DNA of 64,000 nt from Coccinella septempunctata. Taxonomy: Eukaryota; Arthropoda; Insecta; Coleoptera; Coccinellidae. Below, in pieces: positions 20,613 to 33,149 of this stretch; position 1 is the stretch's first letter, and every line of letters starts with the position of its first letter. The DNA is taken from the NCBI RefSeq assembly GCF_907165205.1, contig NC_058194.1, forward strand, positions 27,404,856 through 27,468,855. The letters run 5' to 3'. The notes below the pieces were generated by a model. The model did no database searches, was not told the DNA's origin, and saw only the letters and a list, made by a program, of their open reading frames with translations. The position numbers and the translations under genes are program-made.

Positions 20613-22198
20613 TTCACAATGGAAAAAAGGTTGTATTAGGTTGGTGTAGCATTTAGCGACAATTCTGATGAAGTTTGTTTGGTCCATTCTCTTTTTCTAA
20701 ATTTTTCTTTCAACATAGCATCGTAGTGAAGATTTAGTCTTTTAATTATATCTGGCAGCTCATTCAGAGTGACTCTTGAGGCAGAGTAAGAGTTTCTTCA
20801 ATAAGAAACAAACTTATAGAGAACTTCGACTCATGCTTGCTTGACTTGGGGCAAAACATGGAAATTTGTAAATCAAAACTTTCCAGATATCTGCATTCGA
20901 ATCAGAATTTGCATTCTGTCATTGGACTTTCTATTCTACATTGGAAGGCTTACTTCTCATATGTTTTTGAGCGTATTGGAAGAACTATACTGATATTTTG
21001 TAGTCTCTGTTCTACAGAATGGTTCACCAAGAAGACCAGTATTTCTGAAACTAGAGTACCTTTCTGAGATAGGAGATAAGCTGTATCGAAAACTGATGAG
21101 AAAATTAAAATTTTCCATGAAAAAATTGATTTTCTTTACGTCCAAGATAAGATAAAAACTAGATAACTATTTTTTCGGATTCCGGTCCACTGTTTGGCTT
21201 TTGGTGAAGAAAATTAAAACTGAAGGGTGCACACCTCATGCAGTGTGTCCCACACCACGCGAAACTTCTCACAACATTAATCCACGGGATTAAACGGCGC
21301 GTAACAGGACCGTAATAAGTCCTAAGTGAATCTCATAAAAAAAGAATAGAATCAACAAAGGTAATAAATAATCGTTATAGTTCATTTAAAAGAGCACACG
21401 GAGCGAACGAAATGGGAGCAAATCTAATTATGAAAATAAATCGCGTACGGATGCCGCTCATCTCAATGGACCGCATTAGGAAAAAAGGGGAGGGGCGGCC
21501 ATTTCAGCCTGTGGGAAACGGGGACGAGGAATCAAAGTCGCGTGGCCAAGAAAGCGGGATTTGCGACGGCACGTGCTCAAAGGTACACGATTAGTGACAT
21601 CAATCAACGGTAAAGTGCAGATAACGAACCTACGTCCAGATTAACCACACCAGATCACAGAAGCTCCATCCAGCCTCTCGGCGGCCTCGAAGGGCGGCCA
21701 AATTTATAACGGAACACGAGGCATGTGTGTTTTCAATCAGAACGGAAGCAACTCTAATGAAGATCTAGATGGAAAACGCTTTGTGGCGAGCGGTAACAAG
21801 GTATTATTTTTGGAAATGTTCGATAACGGGAGATAGAGCCACTAATGACGGTTTGTTTACCAGTTGTTTTCGCTTGATACTTTGCGAAAAAGGGTGCCAG
21901 TGGAGGGAATTGTATATTTGTTGTTGTTTGTCCCGTACTCGTCAATAATTGGATCAAATCTTCGGAGGATTGGGAAATGAAGACTTTTTAAAAAACAATC
22001 TTTCTCTGATGTTCTCTCAAAAAATGGACTCTGATGTGAATAAAACATCGAACCAATAATTTTTTTCACATTATATGGTACTAGACTCTAATTTTGAACG
22101 GATTCAGTAAATCAAGACGTTCTTCATCGATGTGCTGAATCTTCTCCAGTGACAGAATTCTACACTCATTCTCCAGTTTCTTCATTATGATTATTACA
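20613..22198. other. no gene recognised
   Basis: Contains 21060-21185, related to 9705-9930, perhaps a short decayed transposon. The frame at 21412-21594 and minus-strand frames at 21754-22069 show no domain. Confidence 0.45.
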
Positions 22199-22200
22199 TA

Positions 22201-23535
22201 TACTCCATTCACTTCTATTGTAGCTTTCGGTTGGCCATGGAAATTTGACACATTTCACTCTGTATAGTACGAAAATGTGGGGTTATGAAGCTTGTCAAAA
22301 CATTTTTTGGTTTTAAATCAACGCTATGTTGCCCGTTCTACGTAAAAGTTTCTGTTATTAGGTATTTTATCAGAATGTCGAATATCTTCGGAAAATATGT
22401 GACGAACATAATTGAAGTTTATACAAACTGATTGAAGACATATCAAATCCAGTTATTTGCATGGAAAATACAAGAGATCAGTATAATATCATAATATGCA
22501 CCAGCTTGAGGAGTGTTAATGTTCGTTATCTTCTTTGGCTAAAGTTTGACTACGTTGCATCAGTTGTAGATTTCAAAAATATTAACGCGAAGATGAAATG
22601 CATAAAATGCATATGATGCAGTGGTTGGGAATAGGTATCTCCCGAAGGAATAGAAGAACAGATAATTACAAGAATTCAACAAAAATCATCTTGCATCAAT
22701 GAAAGTGAAAGGAATTAAAGGAAGTTTCAAGTCAAGATGAACTTTTGAACAAAATTTCATGTTTGAGTGAATTAATGCGAAAAGTTTACTACAGGATTTT
22801 CAATGAATATGTTCCCGAAAATTGATTTTTCTATTTTTCATTTGACTCGTCCTATACATTGTAAATGTCTTGAGGTACCAATAAATAACTAATTATTATT
22901 ATTATATCAATGTATAAAGATGAACAGTCACGAATACGCGCCAGTTGTCCTGTTAATTGTTCATTCATGTGAAATTTGTGTTCAAAGGTGAAGTTCATCT
23001 TGACTTGAAGCTTTCTTTAATTCCTTTTACTTCCATAGATGCAAGATGATTTTTGTTGAAGAATTTAACATTCCTGTAATTATGTGTTAATTCCTTCGGG
23101 AGATGCCCACTCCCAACCACTGCATCATATGCATTTCATCTTCGGGTTAATATTTCTGAAATCTACAACTGATGTAACGTATTCAAACTTTAGCCAAAGA
23201 GGATAACGAACATTAACTCTCCTCAAGCTAGTGCATATCATGATATTATACTGATCTCTTGTATTTTCCATGCAAATAACTGGATTTGGTAAGCCTTCAA
23301 TCAGTTTGTATAAACTTCAATTATGTTCGTCACATATTTTCCGAAGAGATTCGACATTGTGATAAAATACGTAAAAACAGAAACTTTTACGTAGAACGGG
23401 CAACATAGCGTTGATTCAAAACCAAAAAATGTTTGGACACGCGTCATAACCCCACATTTTCGTACTATACAGTGTGAGTGAAATGTGTCAAATTTCTATG
23501 GCCAACCGACTGCTAAAATAAAAGTGAATGGACTA
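22201..23535. mobile_element. fold-back transposon with ~550-bp arms
   Basis: The left arm, 22201 to about 22745, and the right arm, about 22985 to 23535, are near-complete reverse complements. For example, the arm starts TACTCCATTCACTTC and GGTTGGCCATGGAAATTTGA, and later TGCATCAATGAAAG, are mirrored as TGCAAGATGATTTTTGTTGA and GGCCAACCGACTG on the other side. TA lies at both outer edges (22199-22200, 23536-23537). The arm sequence is the same as the left part of the element at 49093-50319, so this is that family in palindromic form. A spacer of about 240 bp separates the arms. No coding region. Confidence 0.85.
22805..22915 (+). mobile_element. 3' end of CR1/Jockey-type element in fold-back loop
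   Basis: GTCCTATACATTGTAAATG and CCAATAAATAACTAATTATT followed by an (ATT)n tail match, in the sense direction, the 3' untranslated end of the retrotransposon at 60748-62253. It lies in the unique spacer between the two arms. Confidence 0.7.
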
Positions 23536-23537
23536 TA

Positions 23538-24272
23538 CAAACGTCTCTGTGTCTTCGAAATAGATCATAGAAGTTTGCCGACTTAACCCGATATTCCGAA
23601 GTGGGAATTCAAAAAGTCCTCCAATCTTTCCGACAAAAAAAAACTTTCTAGCCCCCTCCTCCCGTCCTCCATTTTCATCCTGATGATAATCACGCTAACC
23701 GTGCTCCAAAAGCGCAAATTACTCGTTCATATTGCCTGCGATTAAGCCGCTGCCGCAACCATAACGTTTGTCGGATTTCGGCTGAGCTAGCGATATCCAT
23801 TTAACGGTTCGTCTGGATGCGAAACAATTCATCCATCATAGTTGAAGGTAAGTCAACTATTAATAATTGTATTTATAACGGGAGGCCGCATCATTGCCCC
23901 CATTTCTTCAGATGACGCTGGATGACTCATTCCGGAATTATCGCACCCTTGGCCGAGTTGTAATTAATCCTCTTACTTTCTCTACCACCCTTTTTTAAGA
24001 CCCCCTCGGCCGTACATACAGCGCCGTTATGTCTGTTAATCATATCTTGCAGCGCCCGCATTTGTTCCTCATAAACTGTTTGGAACGATTCAAGGTAGTA
24101 TACGAGCACTGGGCGACTGCTGCAGGATACCGACCCTACTACACAGGGCTGAGTGCTTAAAAGGAACAAAAATTTTAACATTAGATTTTCGAGGTCAAAA
24201 CAAACAATTTTTTCCTATACCATTTTTTTCCGATTCGGCCCTGATAAAAATACTCTGTACCAGGTGAGCAAG
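23538..24272. other. no secure gene; one weak exon-like frame
   Basis: A minus-strand frame at 23927-24181 includes YLESFQTVYEEQMRALQDMI, which looks more protein-like than chance. It has possible acceptors upstream, but no recognised family and no partner exon was found. The last 90 bases belong to a short dispersed repeat also seen near 28110, 33540, 44950 and 45260. Confidence 0.35.
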
Positions 24273-24274
24273 TA

Positions 24275-25537
24275 CGAGTATATTGAATAATTCTTAGTCT
24301 ACTATAGAACCAAACAAAATTTCAATGTCAAAATATTTTATTACTCAACATATTCTCTTCTTAATTGGATACATTTATTACAGCTAACCTGTAACGTCTC
24401 TAGACCTTTCAAGAATAATGTTTCTTCTTGCTCTGCAAAGCAGACCTCCACAGCTTTTATTACCTCCTTCTTGGAAGAAAATTTACGACCTTTTAAACTT
24501 TTTTTCAGTTGAGGAAAAAGATGATGGTCGGATGGAGCCAAATCTGGTGAATAAGGGGGGTGTTCTAGTGATTCAAACCCTAAATCACGAATTTTTTGCA
24601 TGGCAACATGAGATTGGTGTGCAGGGGTGTTGTCCTGCAAAAACAAAACAACTTTGGATAGCTTTCCGCGTCTTTTCTCTTTAATTTTTTCCCGTAGAGT
24701 GGTCTGTAATATCGAATATTGTTCTACCCTAATCAAAAAAATCAATCATGATTACTCCATGGCAATCCCAAAAAACTGAAGAAATTTTCTAGCAGATTTT
24801 TGGACACGAAACTTCTTAGGTCTTGGAGAACCAGAGTGTCGCCATTCCATCCATTCTTGCTTTGTTTCTGGATGGTAGAAAAGTGCTCAAGTCCATAGTA
24901 ACAATTCGGTTTAAGAAGTCTACGTCGTTTTCAAATCGAGCACAGATCGAACGCGATACTTCTACCCTTGACTTTTGGTCAACATTCAAACATTAAGGGA
25001 TCCATTTTGCAGCAATTTTTCTCATGTCCAAATTGACGTGAACTATATAAAGAACGCGTTCGTATGAAATATTCAGTGCTTCAGGTACCCGTTTTAGCCC
25101 AATTCGACGGTCTGATAAAATCATGACATGAACTGCATCGATATTTTCGGGGACTGACACAGAAACTGGCCTTCCTGATCGGACATCATCTTCAATGGAA
25201 AATTTACCTCTTTTGAAGCTTGCAGTCCAGTTTTTCACGGTCGTATACGAAGGACATTGATCACCAAGTGTATTAAGCATATCTTCGTAAATCTGCTTAC
25301 CTCTTAACCCTTTCAAATACAGGTACTTGATGATGGCTCGATACTCCAATTTTTCGATTTTCACAATTTCGGTGAACATTTTCTTTCTTTTAATTTATTG
25401 CGTAACTCTGGTTCACTTTGTTGACCTCAAACTTCACACTGACACTTCTAATGAGTTATTGTTCGTTGCTATCGTAACGCAATATTTTTTTTATGCATGA
25501 AACTGGTCTAGGCTAAGAAGATATCAATACATCCTCG
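24275..25537 (-). mobile_element. mariner copy 3, both ends present
   Basis: A 1263-bp element with TA on both sides (24273-24274 and 25538-25539). The 3' terminus begins CGAGTATATTGAATAATTC, and the 5' terminus read outward begins CGAGGATGTATTGATAT. These are imperfect inverted repeats sharing CGAG, TATTGA and CTTAG. It is the most complete member in the window and a good reference for the others. Length and TA duplication match mariner. Confidence 0.95.
24341..25379 (-). pseudogene. mariner transposase (copy 3), two-frame relic
   Basis: The N-terminal 128 codons (25379-24993) hold the start MFTEIVKIEKLEYRAI, VKNWTASFKRGKFSIEDD and ISYERVLYIVHVNLDM. The C-terminal 134 codons (24745-24341) hold LQDNTPAHQSH with the second Asp, HPPYSPDLAPSDHHLFP with the third, and the end QLRREYVE. 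Between them, small deletions and frame changes remove the first catalytic block: around 24890 the DNA reads CAAGTCCATAG where copy 2 has CAAGTCTCATTCATAG. Two of three catalytic residues remain in open frame. A working enzyme is not possible. Confidence 0.95.
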
Positions 25538-25539
25538 TA

Positions 25540-28500
25540 AGCTATTCTTATTTCCTCACTCCTACAAATTTCTCCGCTGCTCTTCTACATACATGATACC
25601 AGATGCTGCTATATTCTCATTCAACTGCACGTACGTATGCTACCAAAAGAACAATTCCAGTAACTTCTGCCAATCAATAGCTCAAGAACTGTTGAAGCCT
25701 CTTCCAACTGACGTGTTTCGACCAAAATATGAATACTTCGAAACGGCTGCCACTTTCAGTTCAGGGCAACCTGATTTCCTTTTAGTTGGTAGAACAAGGC
25801 TCATGTTGCAGGAATGATGATTCTTCAAACTACAGGCCAAAGCCTAGTCTCGCCACCGATCATAAATGCACCCCCAGCTCCCCAGCCACCCAGTCAAGGT
25901 TTGCTTTGTCAACTGCTAATCCTTTTGTATCCTTTCGGATGCACCCGTGCACATTCCAGATTCGATTTAATATCATCCATTATCAGACAACGACCAGAGG
26001 TGTGACACAGAATTAACATAAGCATTAATAAAGGAATTAGTTCCGCATCTCGATTTCCCATAACTGCACGTCGAAATGCGAGTGCAGTCGACAGACGACG
26101 TCCACTGTAAGTGCTCGTGTCGTCCCTATCATATCCCCGTGCCATTATTACGTAAGGTTTACTTCTCCAGCCACGTATGCAAGGGGTGGTTCGGATTGGG
26201 GTTGGGATGTGTGCGGCTGGCGCCCTTTCCTCGGCGTTACAAATCGCCGCCCGTGAACTGCGTCTTGTCCCGTCGTATATGTGACGCTGAATCGAATTTC
26301 AATCAGATAGAGGAGTTATTGTAATTGGGGTATAGGCCTTATCTGGAAGATACGTCGAAGGACCATAAAATGTTATTTATGTCTTTCGAATATTTCCGAT
26401 TATATCAAATGAGGAAAAGACTGGAATATACTCGTATATGAACAGGTTCTGCTTGCTGCACGGCTCCAGAAAAATCAAGGGTTTTCTGGGTATTTACCTA
26501 TAACCACGTTTGTCCCAGTGGTGGCATTAATTTTGATACAGCACCACGACACACTTCAGCATTTCAGATGAGAGATCCCTTGGATTCTGAAGTCAATCAT
26601 ATGAACTCTCAGATGAGCTCGTAACTGCTGTATTCATGTCATCAAAACATGACATACTTGATTAGCTGTTTGCTTAAACATAAATGATTGTTTCTCATTT
26701 TGCAGATTTCGATCATTTCATCGCTTTGTAAACAAAATTGGTTATACAGTAGAAAATTTTAGTCACAGTTTTAAATATTTACAAATATTTTAACAGTAGA
26801 ATCTTGACGATGTTTACATGTGTATTATTCTCTTTATTCTATTTCTATTGTATTGTGTTTCAAATTTTGTGATGTATTTGGCAGCTATACGATAAATAAT
26901 TAAATCAACTAAAATTGAATAAAAACTGTGTATCTATTCGAAACTATCTCGATACCTCTATCTAAATGATTAACAAGATTGGGGGGGGGGGTTGATCAAT
27001 TAAGAAGCAAATAAATATCCAATTGAGATATACCGGCTGCACATGGTCTGAATATACCCACACGCAACAGTTGCGCTAGGTAGATCCTTATTAAGACAAA
27101 ATAGCTAATAATCTCCCCCTCATCAACTGGAGTGTTTCAAACCAGTCAACTTCCTAAAGGTAAGGCAAGGTTCGAGACGTGCCACACGATCCGTTTCCGT
27201 ATAAATAGAGATGTTATCCTGGCGCCCTCATGTGCCATACGGGAGTGAAAACTAATAGCTTTAAATTGGATTTGATTAGTCCACATACCTGCAGCTGTCA
27301 CATCTCACGGCAGACCACACCGTTGTTGTCGCGCATTCCTCATTCCCAGCCAACTATTCATCTTTTGTACGATTTCGAATTCCACACGAGCGTATATACA
27401 GGCTGTTTTCGTGCACAGATATGGTTGTATCCATTACGTATCCAGCTACAGGCGTGAAAGGTTCAGTCAGTATTTTAATGTTGATGGGATGGCTTTAGAA
27501 TTTTATCCAACACATGACAATTGACTGTCATTATTAATGTCATTTCAGACGAGTAAACTATCAAATAACAAACTAGTGAGTAATAGAATATCACATGTAA
27601 ATACGGGTTATTAAAATATTTAATTGATTTTCTCCAGTGAGGTACATTTCTGGGGGTCGAAGTTGCTGAACTGGGAAACTTTCAGCCGAGAAACGTGGCA
27701 ACCCCGTGAAAGCTCCCAGATAGAGGTCTACCTACCTTCGTTTCACTTTTAATTGTCCCAAGCCATCCCCGATACGGGTAGACGCACTTCAGACCTTAAT
27801 GTAGTTGATTTATATTTTAATTGTCTTCACCTCTAAAAGGTTTCATTGTTGTGTCTTAATCAACATCTGCCCCGTTTCTCATCATCTCAATTGGTTCTTT
27901 ATTGTTCCCATAATTTATATCGATTGGTGCACTTAGTGAAATTTCGCCCCCTTCCAAGGGCTTCCTTCCTTCGCAGATTCGAAAGGGATAGATTCGAGCG
28001 TCTATCGATGGATCGTTTAAAAAGTGTTCGCTTTTTTCGAGGATAGAAACAACACCACGGAGAGAGTACCTAAAACTTGAGTGCATATATCTTTAGCTCG
28101 TACAAATATTTTAAAAGTAGATTCTTGAGGTCAAAAGGAACACCTTTCCCACTATTTTTTCCGAATCGGCTCGGTTTGAAAGATACAGGATGTTGAAAAA
28201 CCATAAAAAATGATATTTTTCGTTCTATCCCACGAATGAAACATGGGGGTTGTGAGTGCAGTTTCGTTTTGATCGAAAGCCTGCTTGATCAACTGGTACC
28301 GCTTCGAATACTCTTGTTATAAGAAGAGTGAAAGGTCTTGAAGGCAATACAGATGTTTTATGGAACCTTATATTTTCAAATTATGAATGCTTCTTCTATA
28401 TTAAAAGAAAAAAAGGATAATCATTACAAAGACTGCTATTCTGGCTGAAACTGGGTTTTTGTTTCTGTTTGAAGAACCTTCATATGATATACAAGAACTT

Positions 28501-29629
28501 ATAACTTCTATCCGATATTTCAGTTCCTGTAGAGTATGTCACAAAGATGGGGATACAATTCAATCAATGGAAGGTGCTGCTCTGCTTCCAAGAGCAGTTG
28601 TGGAATACTTTCTTGCTTAGACAGATTTCCCACTCTACTTTTGGATAACTCTTTCTACCCAAAGAAAGCCGAGGAGACTGTAATACTAAGAAGAGGCAGT
28701 CCTGGACCTGGTAAATCAAATTGAGTTGGTGGCACCTTGTTTTTTTTAATTCACTCGTTTATTGTCGGCGCTGATGAAGCTGTGAGCTCAAAGATCTCTT
28801 ATGGAGAAAGGAAGCAAAGTATTTTATCGCCCGAGTGACTCACCATATGGCTGTGGCTATGGCATATGGACTTACAAGGGGGTAGGTGATAAAAGTGATC
28901 TCTGCTGGCATCAAAACCGTGCTAAAGGGTAGAAAACTTCCCGCTCAAACAAAAACCCTCCAAGGAAACCACACAAAATTAGCTCTTTGACTTACAATAG
29001 GTTCGTCAGTACGCGGCAGCACATCAAGGAATGCTCCGTAACACTCTTCACAAATCCATTTCCGAAAGAATGCCCTCGTAGACGGCTAATGCGAAACGCA
29101 ATAACATACTCCGCGTACGACGGTGGGTAAAACAAGCGGACATCGGTTCAGTATCAGGCCGGTGAACGTACACGGTCGATGAGGTTTTCATCAAGAATGC
29201 AAATGAAGGGGAAAATTACTTTTCCTATATAATCGTCATCATTTCGCCATTGACATCGCGCGCCTGTGATCATATATTGCTCTTTTTCCCTGTCGCTTCG
29301 ATACAGTCCGCGTCAAAAATGACGCATCAGGCCTGATGAGTGAATAACTGTGTGTAGCATGTGGGCTACGTATCAGCTCAATAAGCGGAGATGGGGTTTC
29401 TCTTTGGAAGGTGAGGAACTTCAGGAAATTTTCCTTCGCCATAACGACATACAAGTGTGTACAGAATTTTTGAAATTTATATCGAATGCAAGATGTGAGC
29501 ACATCTAGGGTTGACTGAGAATATGAACTGGCAGTTGGAATTCCGAATCCATCTATATTGGATTGAAAAATAGAAACGATAAGTGAGCCGGCAAACGAAT
29601 GGTTTCAAAGCATTTAGGAGTTTCCGAGC
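25540..29629. other. 4-kb stretch without recognised genes
   Basis: Short frames only; those at 25593-25817, 25786-26016, 26076-26324, 27230-27457, 27846-28046 and 28536-28724 have no domain I recognise. There is a G-run near 26982. At 28085-28215 lies a fragment of the short dispersed repeat also at 24180, 33540, 44950 and 45260 (words GAGGTCAAAAG and TTTTTTCCGAATCGG). If a host gene is present here, it must be made of small exons that I cannot call without transcripts. Confidence 0.4.
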
Positions 29630-30372
29630 TGCTATTTTATGTGTAGTTACAGCCAGGCCAAGCTGAGGTCCCTGGAATCACACTGCCAGAGGTCTCTGCT
29701 GACATGGGAGTGCCGTAACACCATAAAGCAACTGGCCAAAGACAACAAAGTGACTTCATTATGGATACCAGGGCATTGTGATGTTGAAGGAAATGAGAAA
29801 GCCGATGAACTTGCAAAAAGGACATCAAGGTTAACACCTGCTGGACCTGAGCCTTTCTGTGGGCTTGGAAATACCAGTATAAGACAGCGGTCCAACAATG
29901 GGAGTTGAACAACAGAATAATTCTTTGGAGAAACACTCCTCGACTAACTCAGTCAAAGAAATTCGTGATGATTTCACCGGCCTACAACAGAAAACTGCTA
30001 AAGCTGTCACGAGCTGAGCTTCGGGTGATGGTTGGACTGCTGACAGGGCACTGTCGGTACAAATATCATTTGCACCGTATGGGAAAGTCAGCAGATGAGA
30101 TTTGTAGGCTCTGTGGATCAGAAGCAGAACAGCTGAACACATGGTATGCAAGTGTCCAGAGCTGGCGGACCTAAGAACCACTCACATGAGGAAAACGGTC
30201 CTGGATACTGACGAGGTAACTGCTAAGGCCCCTAAGGATGTTGTCGGTTTTATAAACATCATTGACTACCTCCTTGGGTTCCTATGAATGAGTAGGGTAG
30301 AGACAAGATCTACATGGTCGCAGTTCCCGAAAGGCTGACTGAGCCACAACCAACCTGGTTCAAATAATAATA
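29630..30372 (+). mobile_element. 5'-truncated RNase H-bearing non-LTR element, 3' end
   Basis: Holds the last part of the coding region, a 3' untranslated stretch of about 75 bp and a short (AAT)n-like tail near 30365. Truncation at the 5' side is the usual product of target-primed reverse transcription. Related fragments occur at 15430-15790. Confidence 0.8.
29639..30287 (+). pseudogene. RNase H plus zinc-knuckle C terminus of non-LTR polyprotein
   Basis: The first frame (29639-29908) carries the second half of RNase H: YSQAKLRSLESHC (Tyr where SDSQ normally supplies an Asp) and SLWIPGHCDVEGNEKADELA. After a frame change, 29905-30150 reads RKLLKLSRAELRVMVGLLTG and HLHRMGKSADEICRLC. A second frame change near 30130 continues AEHMVCKCPELADLRTTHM and ends with IIDYLLGFL at a TGA at 30285. 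Across that frameshift the cysteines and histidine form a C-x2-C...H...C knuckle typical of insect elements with RNase H. Two frame shifts and the lost Asp show inactivity. Confidence 0.85.
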
Positions 30373-32149
30373 ATGTGTAGCTTCCAAGAATACAATTGAT
30401 ATGTTGCACATCAATATTCAAAGCCCAAAGTCCCACTAGCTAACTGAGTTAGGAGAAACATCTAAAGAAATATGAAAATGTCTCGATGTTTTCTCCATAC
30501 TGAAACTCTCTGCTGGTACGTACCTAAGTACATGAGATTGTTCGTCATTTTCTTTTATTCGAAATTAGCAAACATTTTTCTATGTTAGGAATGTGGATAC
30601 TGTGCTTTTAATCACAACAGCTTCACCAAATTTTTTAGACCATTTCAACTGTAGCATTACTATACTGGCCAAATCTTTGCATCATGAAAAAATGACCCTA
30701 TTGTTTCGTATCACTATCACATCCAAATATCTCCAGAAAGCTCCCCTAATTATCCTCCATCCCAGGGCAATAATTCCAGCAGTCACAACGCCTAATTTCC
30801 GACCTGATGTATCCAAGAAGGCCTCGTCCAACCCTTCATTTCTCCTATCTGTTATCCAGCGGCACAGTACAAACATGGATGACAATGCGCCCCCTGGTGG
30901 TGAGGACACACTTCCGGCCTTAGATCATACCGATCTCAGCCCACTTGCGGTCAGAAAGCCAAGACACTCTTAAGATAAATAACTATATCTTCTTGATGGT
31001 ATTAAGACGGTCGTTAACGACCTTCATAACTGTAGATTGCAAGTAGAGGGGACCGACTATCTTGGAGAATAAAGTTTGGAGAATCTTAAATTATGGCTGG
31101 GTTTCCTGTTGAGCGAGTTATGGAAGAGGAAGATGGCCAGGGGTTAGAAAATCACCCCCGACTGTAGGGCAGAAAATTTCGTTCGAACGTTCAGCGAAGG
31201 AAATTTCATAGTCTTGATATCTGTTAACTGAGTCTGGTTTTTCTAGAAAAATTTACATTAATTCAGGTCTAATACTTGCATGACTATTAATCAATGTTGA
31301 AAACTGAATATTCAGCAGTCCTTTCTAGCAAGCAACTTTCCATAGTTCTTTGTTTCAAAATCTGCATTAAAGTGCAGACATCTCAATATCTGGCATGTAG
31401 AAGCAATATCTTTCTCGTTTTCCACTTGAAATAAAGTCATTACCCCCATTATATTCCTATTTTTGCGTTCCCCCATTAACGTCATTGAGGTACAATCAAA
31501 GAATGGACTCTTTTTCTGACCAGACAATTCATTTCCCTCACCACGACCAATTCAACTATCCATCCATTACGAGCTTTATTTATGTAAGCAATAGGAAACT
31601 TTTCTTATACAGATTATGGCCCAACTTTCTGTAATGGACTTCAACAATGGTTTCGCAAGTTTTGTGTATGAAAATTTCAGGGAAAACTTCCCCTATATAA
31701 CTATTTCGTGACGATATAAATTGGCGGAATTATTTGTATATTTTCCGCGCCTACAGGGAGAGCTCAATAATAATAAAAGCGTTATAAATTTGCAGTTTCG
31801 AGTTCTGGCACTTAGTAGAGAGAGCTTCAAAGTTGCATTAATTAATTTTCTCGAAATTTCCTGCCGGGAAGTTTGTCACCAGAATTGTCCGTTCTTGTGA
31901 TTAACGGGCGTGTGTTTTTGTTTTTCGATGGTAGTTCGGTGAGGAGTTATGAAGAAATAGGCACTATAAACAAATATCCGCTGAAGGGGATGAAAGGAGA
32001 GCTTATTCTTCATCAGATAAAAATGTTTTCATCTGATTCTCCCTCTTGTTGTGAACGTTGGATTTGTATTCATTTTGAATTTTAACTCAGAACTAGAGAA
32101 GAGATTGTTGCAATTTGCAAACTCCGCAATTTGTGATAATCTTGTCGAT
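30373..32149. other. no gene recognised
   Basis: The frame at 30593-30973 and the minus frame at 30682-30909 overlap antiparallel and have no domain. The rest is AT-rich. Confidence 0.45.
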
Positions 32150-32814
32150 ACAGGGTGTTTTCAAGGATTAGGCTGATCAAAATGAGTCGTTCAACCAAAA
32201 ATTGTCTATATAGAATATCCAAGATGGCTGAGATACAACCCCTAAAAGTTCGACAAAATTTCATTGAATTTCAAGTACGGGACTGTGGAAGGTGACTCCG
32301 GCATCGCAAAAACGAAACAAAACATAAACATATGGCTGGACAATAAATGGTTCACTACCAAGTTCATCGGATTAGGTGCATCAGGTCACTTTTGAGAGAA
32401 TCATGATTGTTGTATCGTGCAATTTGGTGTATGAAAAAAAAATGAAGAAAATCGAGGCAGTTTCTTGAAAGTGCTTATGTGAGTTATGTTGAAAAAGTGC
32501 TATGATGTTTCCCCATTTCATCCCATTTTTACGACGATTGTTGGAATGTTCGAACAAAAAATTGTGATGCCCATTGTGAAAAAATTCGTGAATAATTTAG
32601 ACGAATTATATTGGTGAGATTTTGAAGCTTTATTCAATTTTTTGAACCTATGTCCTAAGTCTCTTCTGTCAGTTGGCATCGAAATGAGCCATTTTATAAA
32701 ATCGTGTAAGTTACGAAAAAGTAATGAGAACAATTCGGCAATCCTGAGTTTCCATTTTCATTACCACGTAAATATCGAACGAGCCAATATGCTAAATGAA
32801 ACCACAAGGTCGAA

Positions 32815-33111
32815 TCAGGATAAAACTTTTTTCCCACTGCTTTGCGATAATTTAGCTAACAAACGGTCTAGGGTCGTATTAGGATCTATATCAGTAATCA
32901 TTTTCAATTCATTTTTCAACTTTCTTATTTTGAAACTTTTGTATAGGTGATTTTTGGCGAAAGGCTTCATCTTGACAAATTTCACCTCCTTTTTTTTTAT
33001 TTGTGTATTCTTTCTATTTTCTCGTATAATGAGCCGTTTTCGAGTAATTTGATGTTCAAAATAAAAAATATCTGTGATATTCGGAAAATTGGCTACTTTG
33101 GCTGAATGCAA
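32815..33111 (-). CDS. conserved short peptide frame in TACAGGGTGT family (copy 1)
   Basis: Contains MKPFAKNHLYKSFKIRKLK followed by MITDIDPNTTLDRLLAKLSQ and SGKKVLS. Very similar peptides are readable at 45350-45691 (minus), 37418-37566 (plus) and, damaged, at about 44560-44710 (minus). Sharing between diverged copies suggests that an ancestral element encoded it, probably as part of a longer protein. I do not recognise the family. This copy's frame closes right after the peptide. Confidence 0.35.
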   Translation of the reverse strand: MHSAKVANFPNITDIFYFEHQITRKRLIIRENRKNTQIKKKEVKFVKMKPFAKNHLYKSFKIRKLKNELKMITDIDPNTTLDRLLAKLSQSSGKKVLS

Positions 33112-33149
33112 CTGTGTTCAAAAGATCCACAGATGTGAAGTATCATAGA

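Noticed and set aside
23927..24181. Minus-strand frame with YLESFQTVYEEQMRALQDMI as a host exon
   Set aside because: It is plausible in composition, but no second exon, start or recognised family was found, so it is kept only as a note.
27195..27210. GTATAAATAG as a TATA box of a gene
   Set aside because: A good core word, but nothing downstream looks like a transcript. AT-rich DNA makes such words by chance.
30593..30973. 126-codon plus-strand frame
   Set aside because: It overlaps an antiparallel frame of 75 codons and shows no domain or splice signal pattern.
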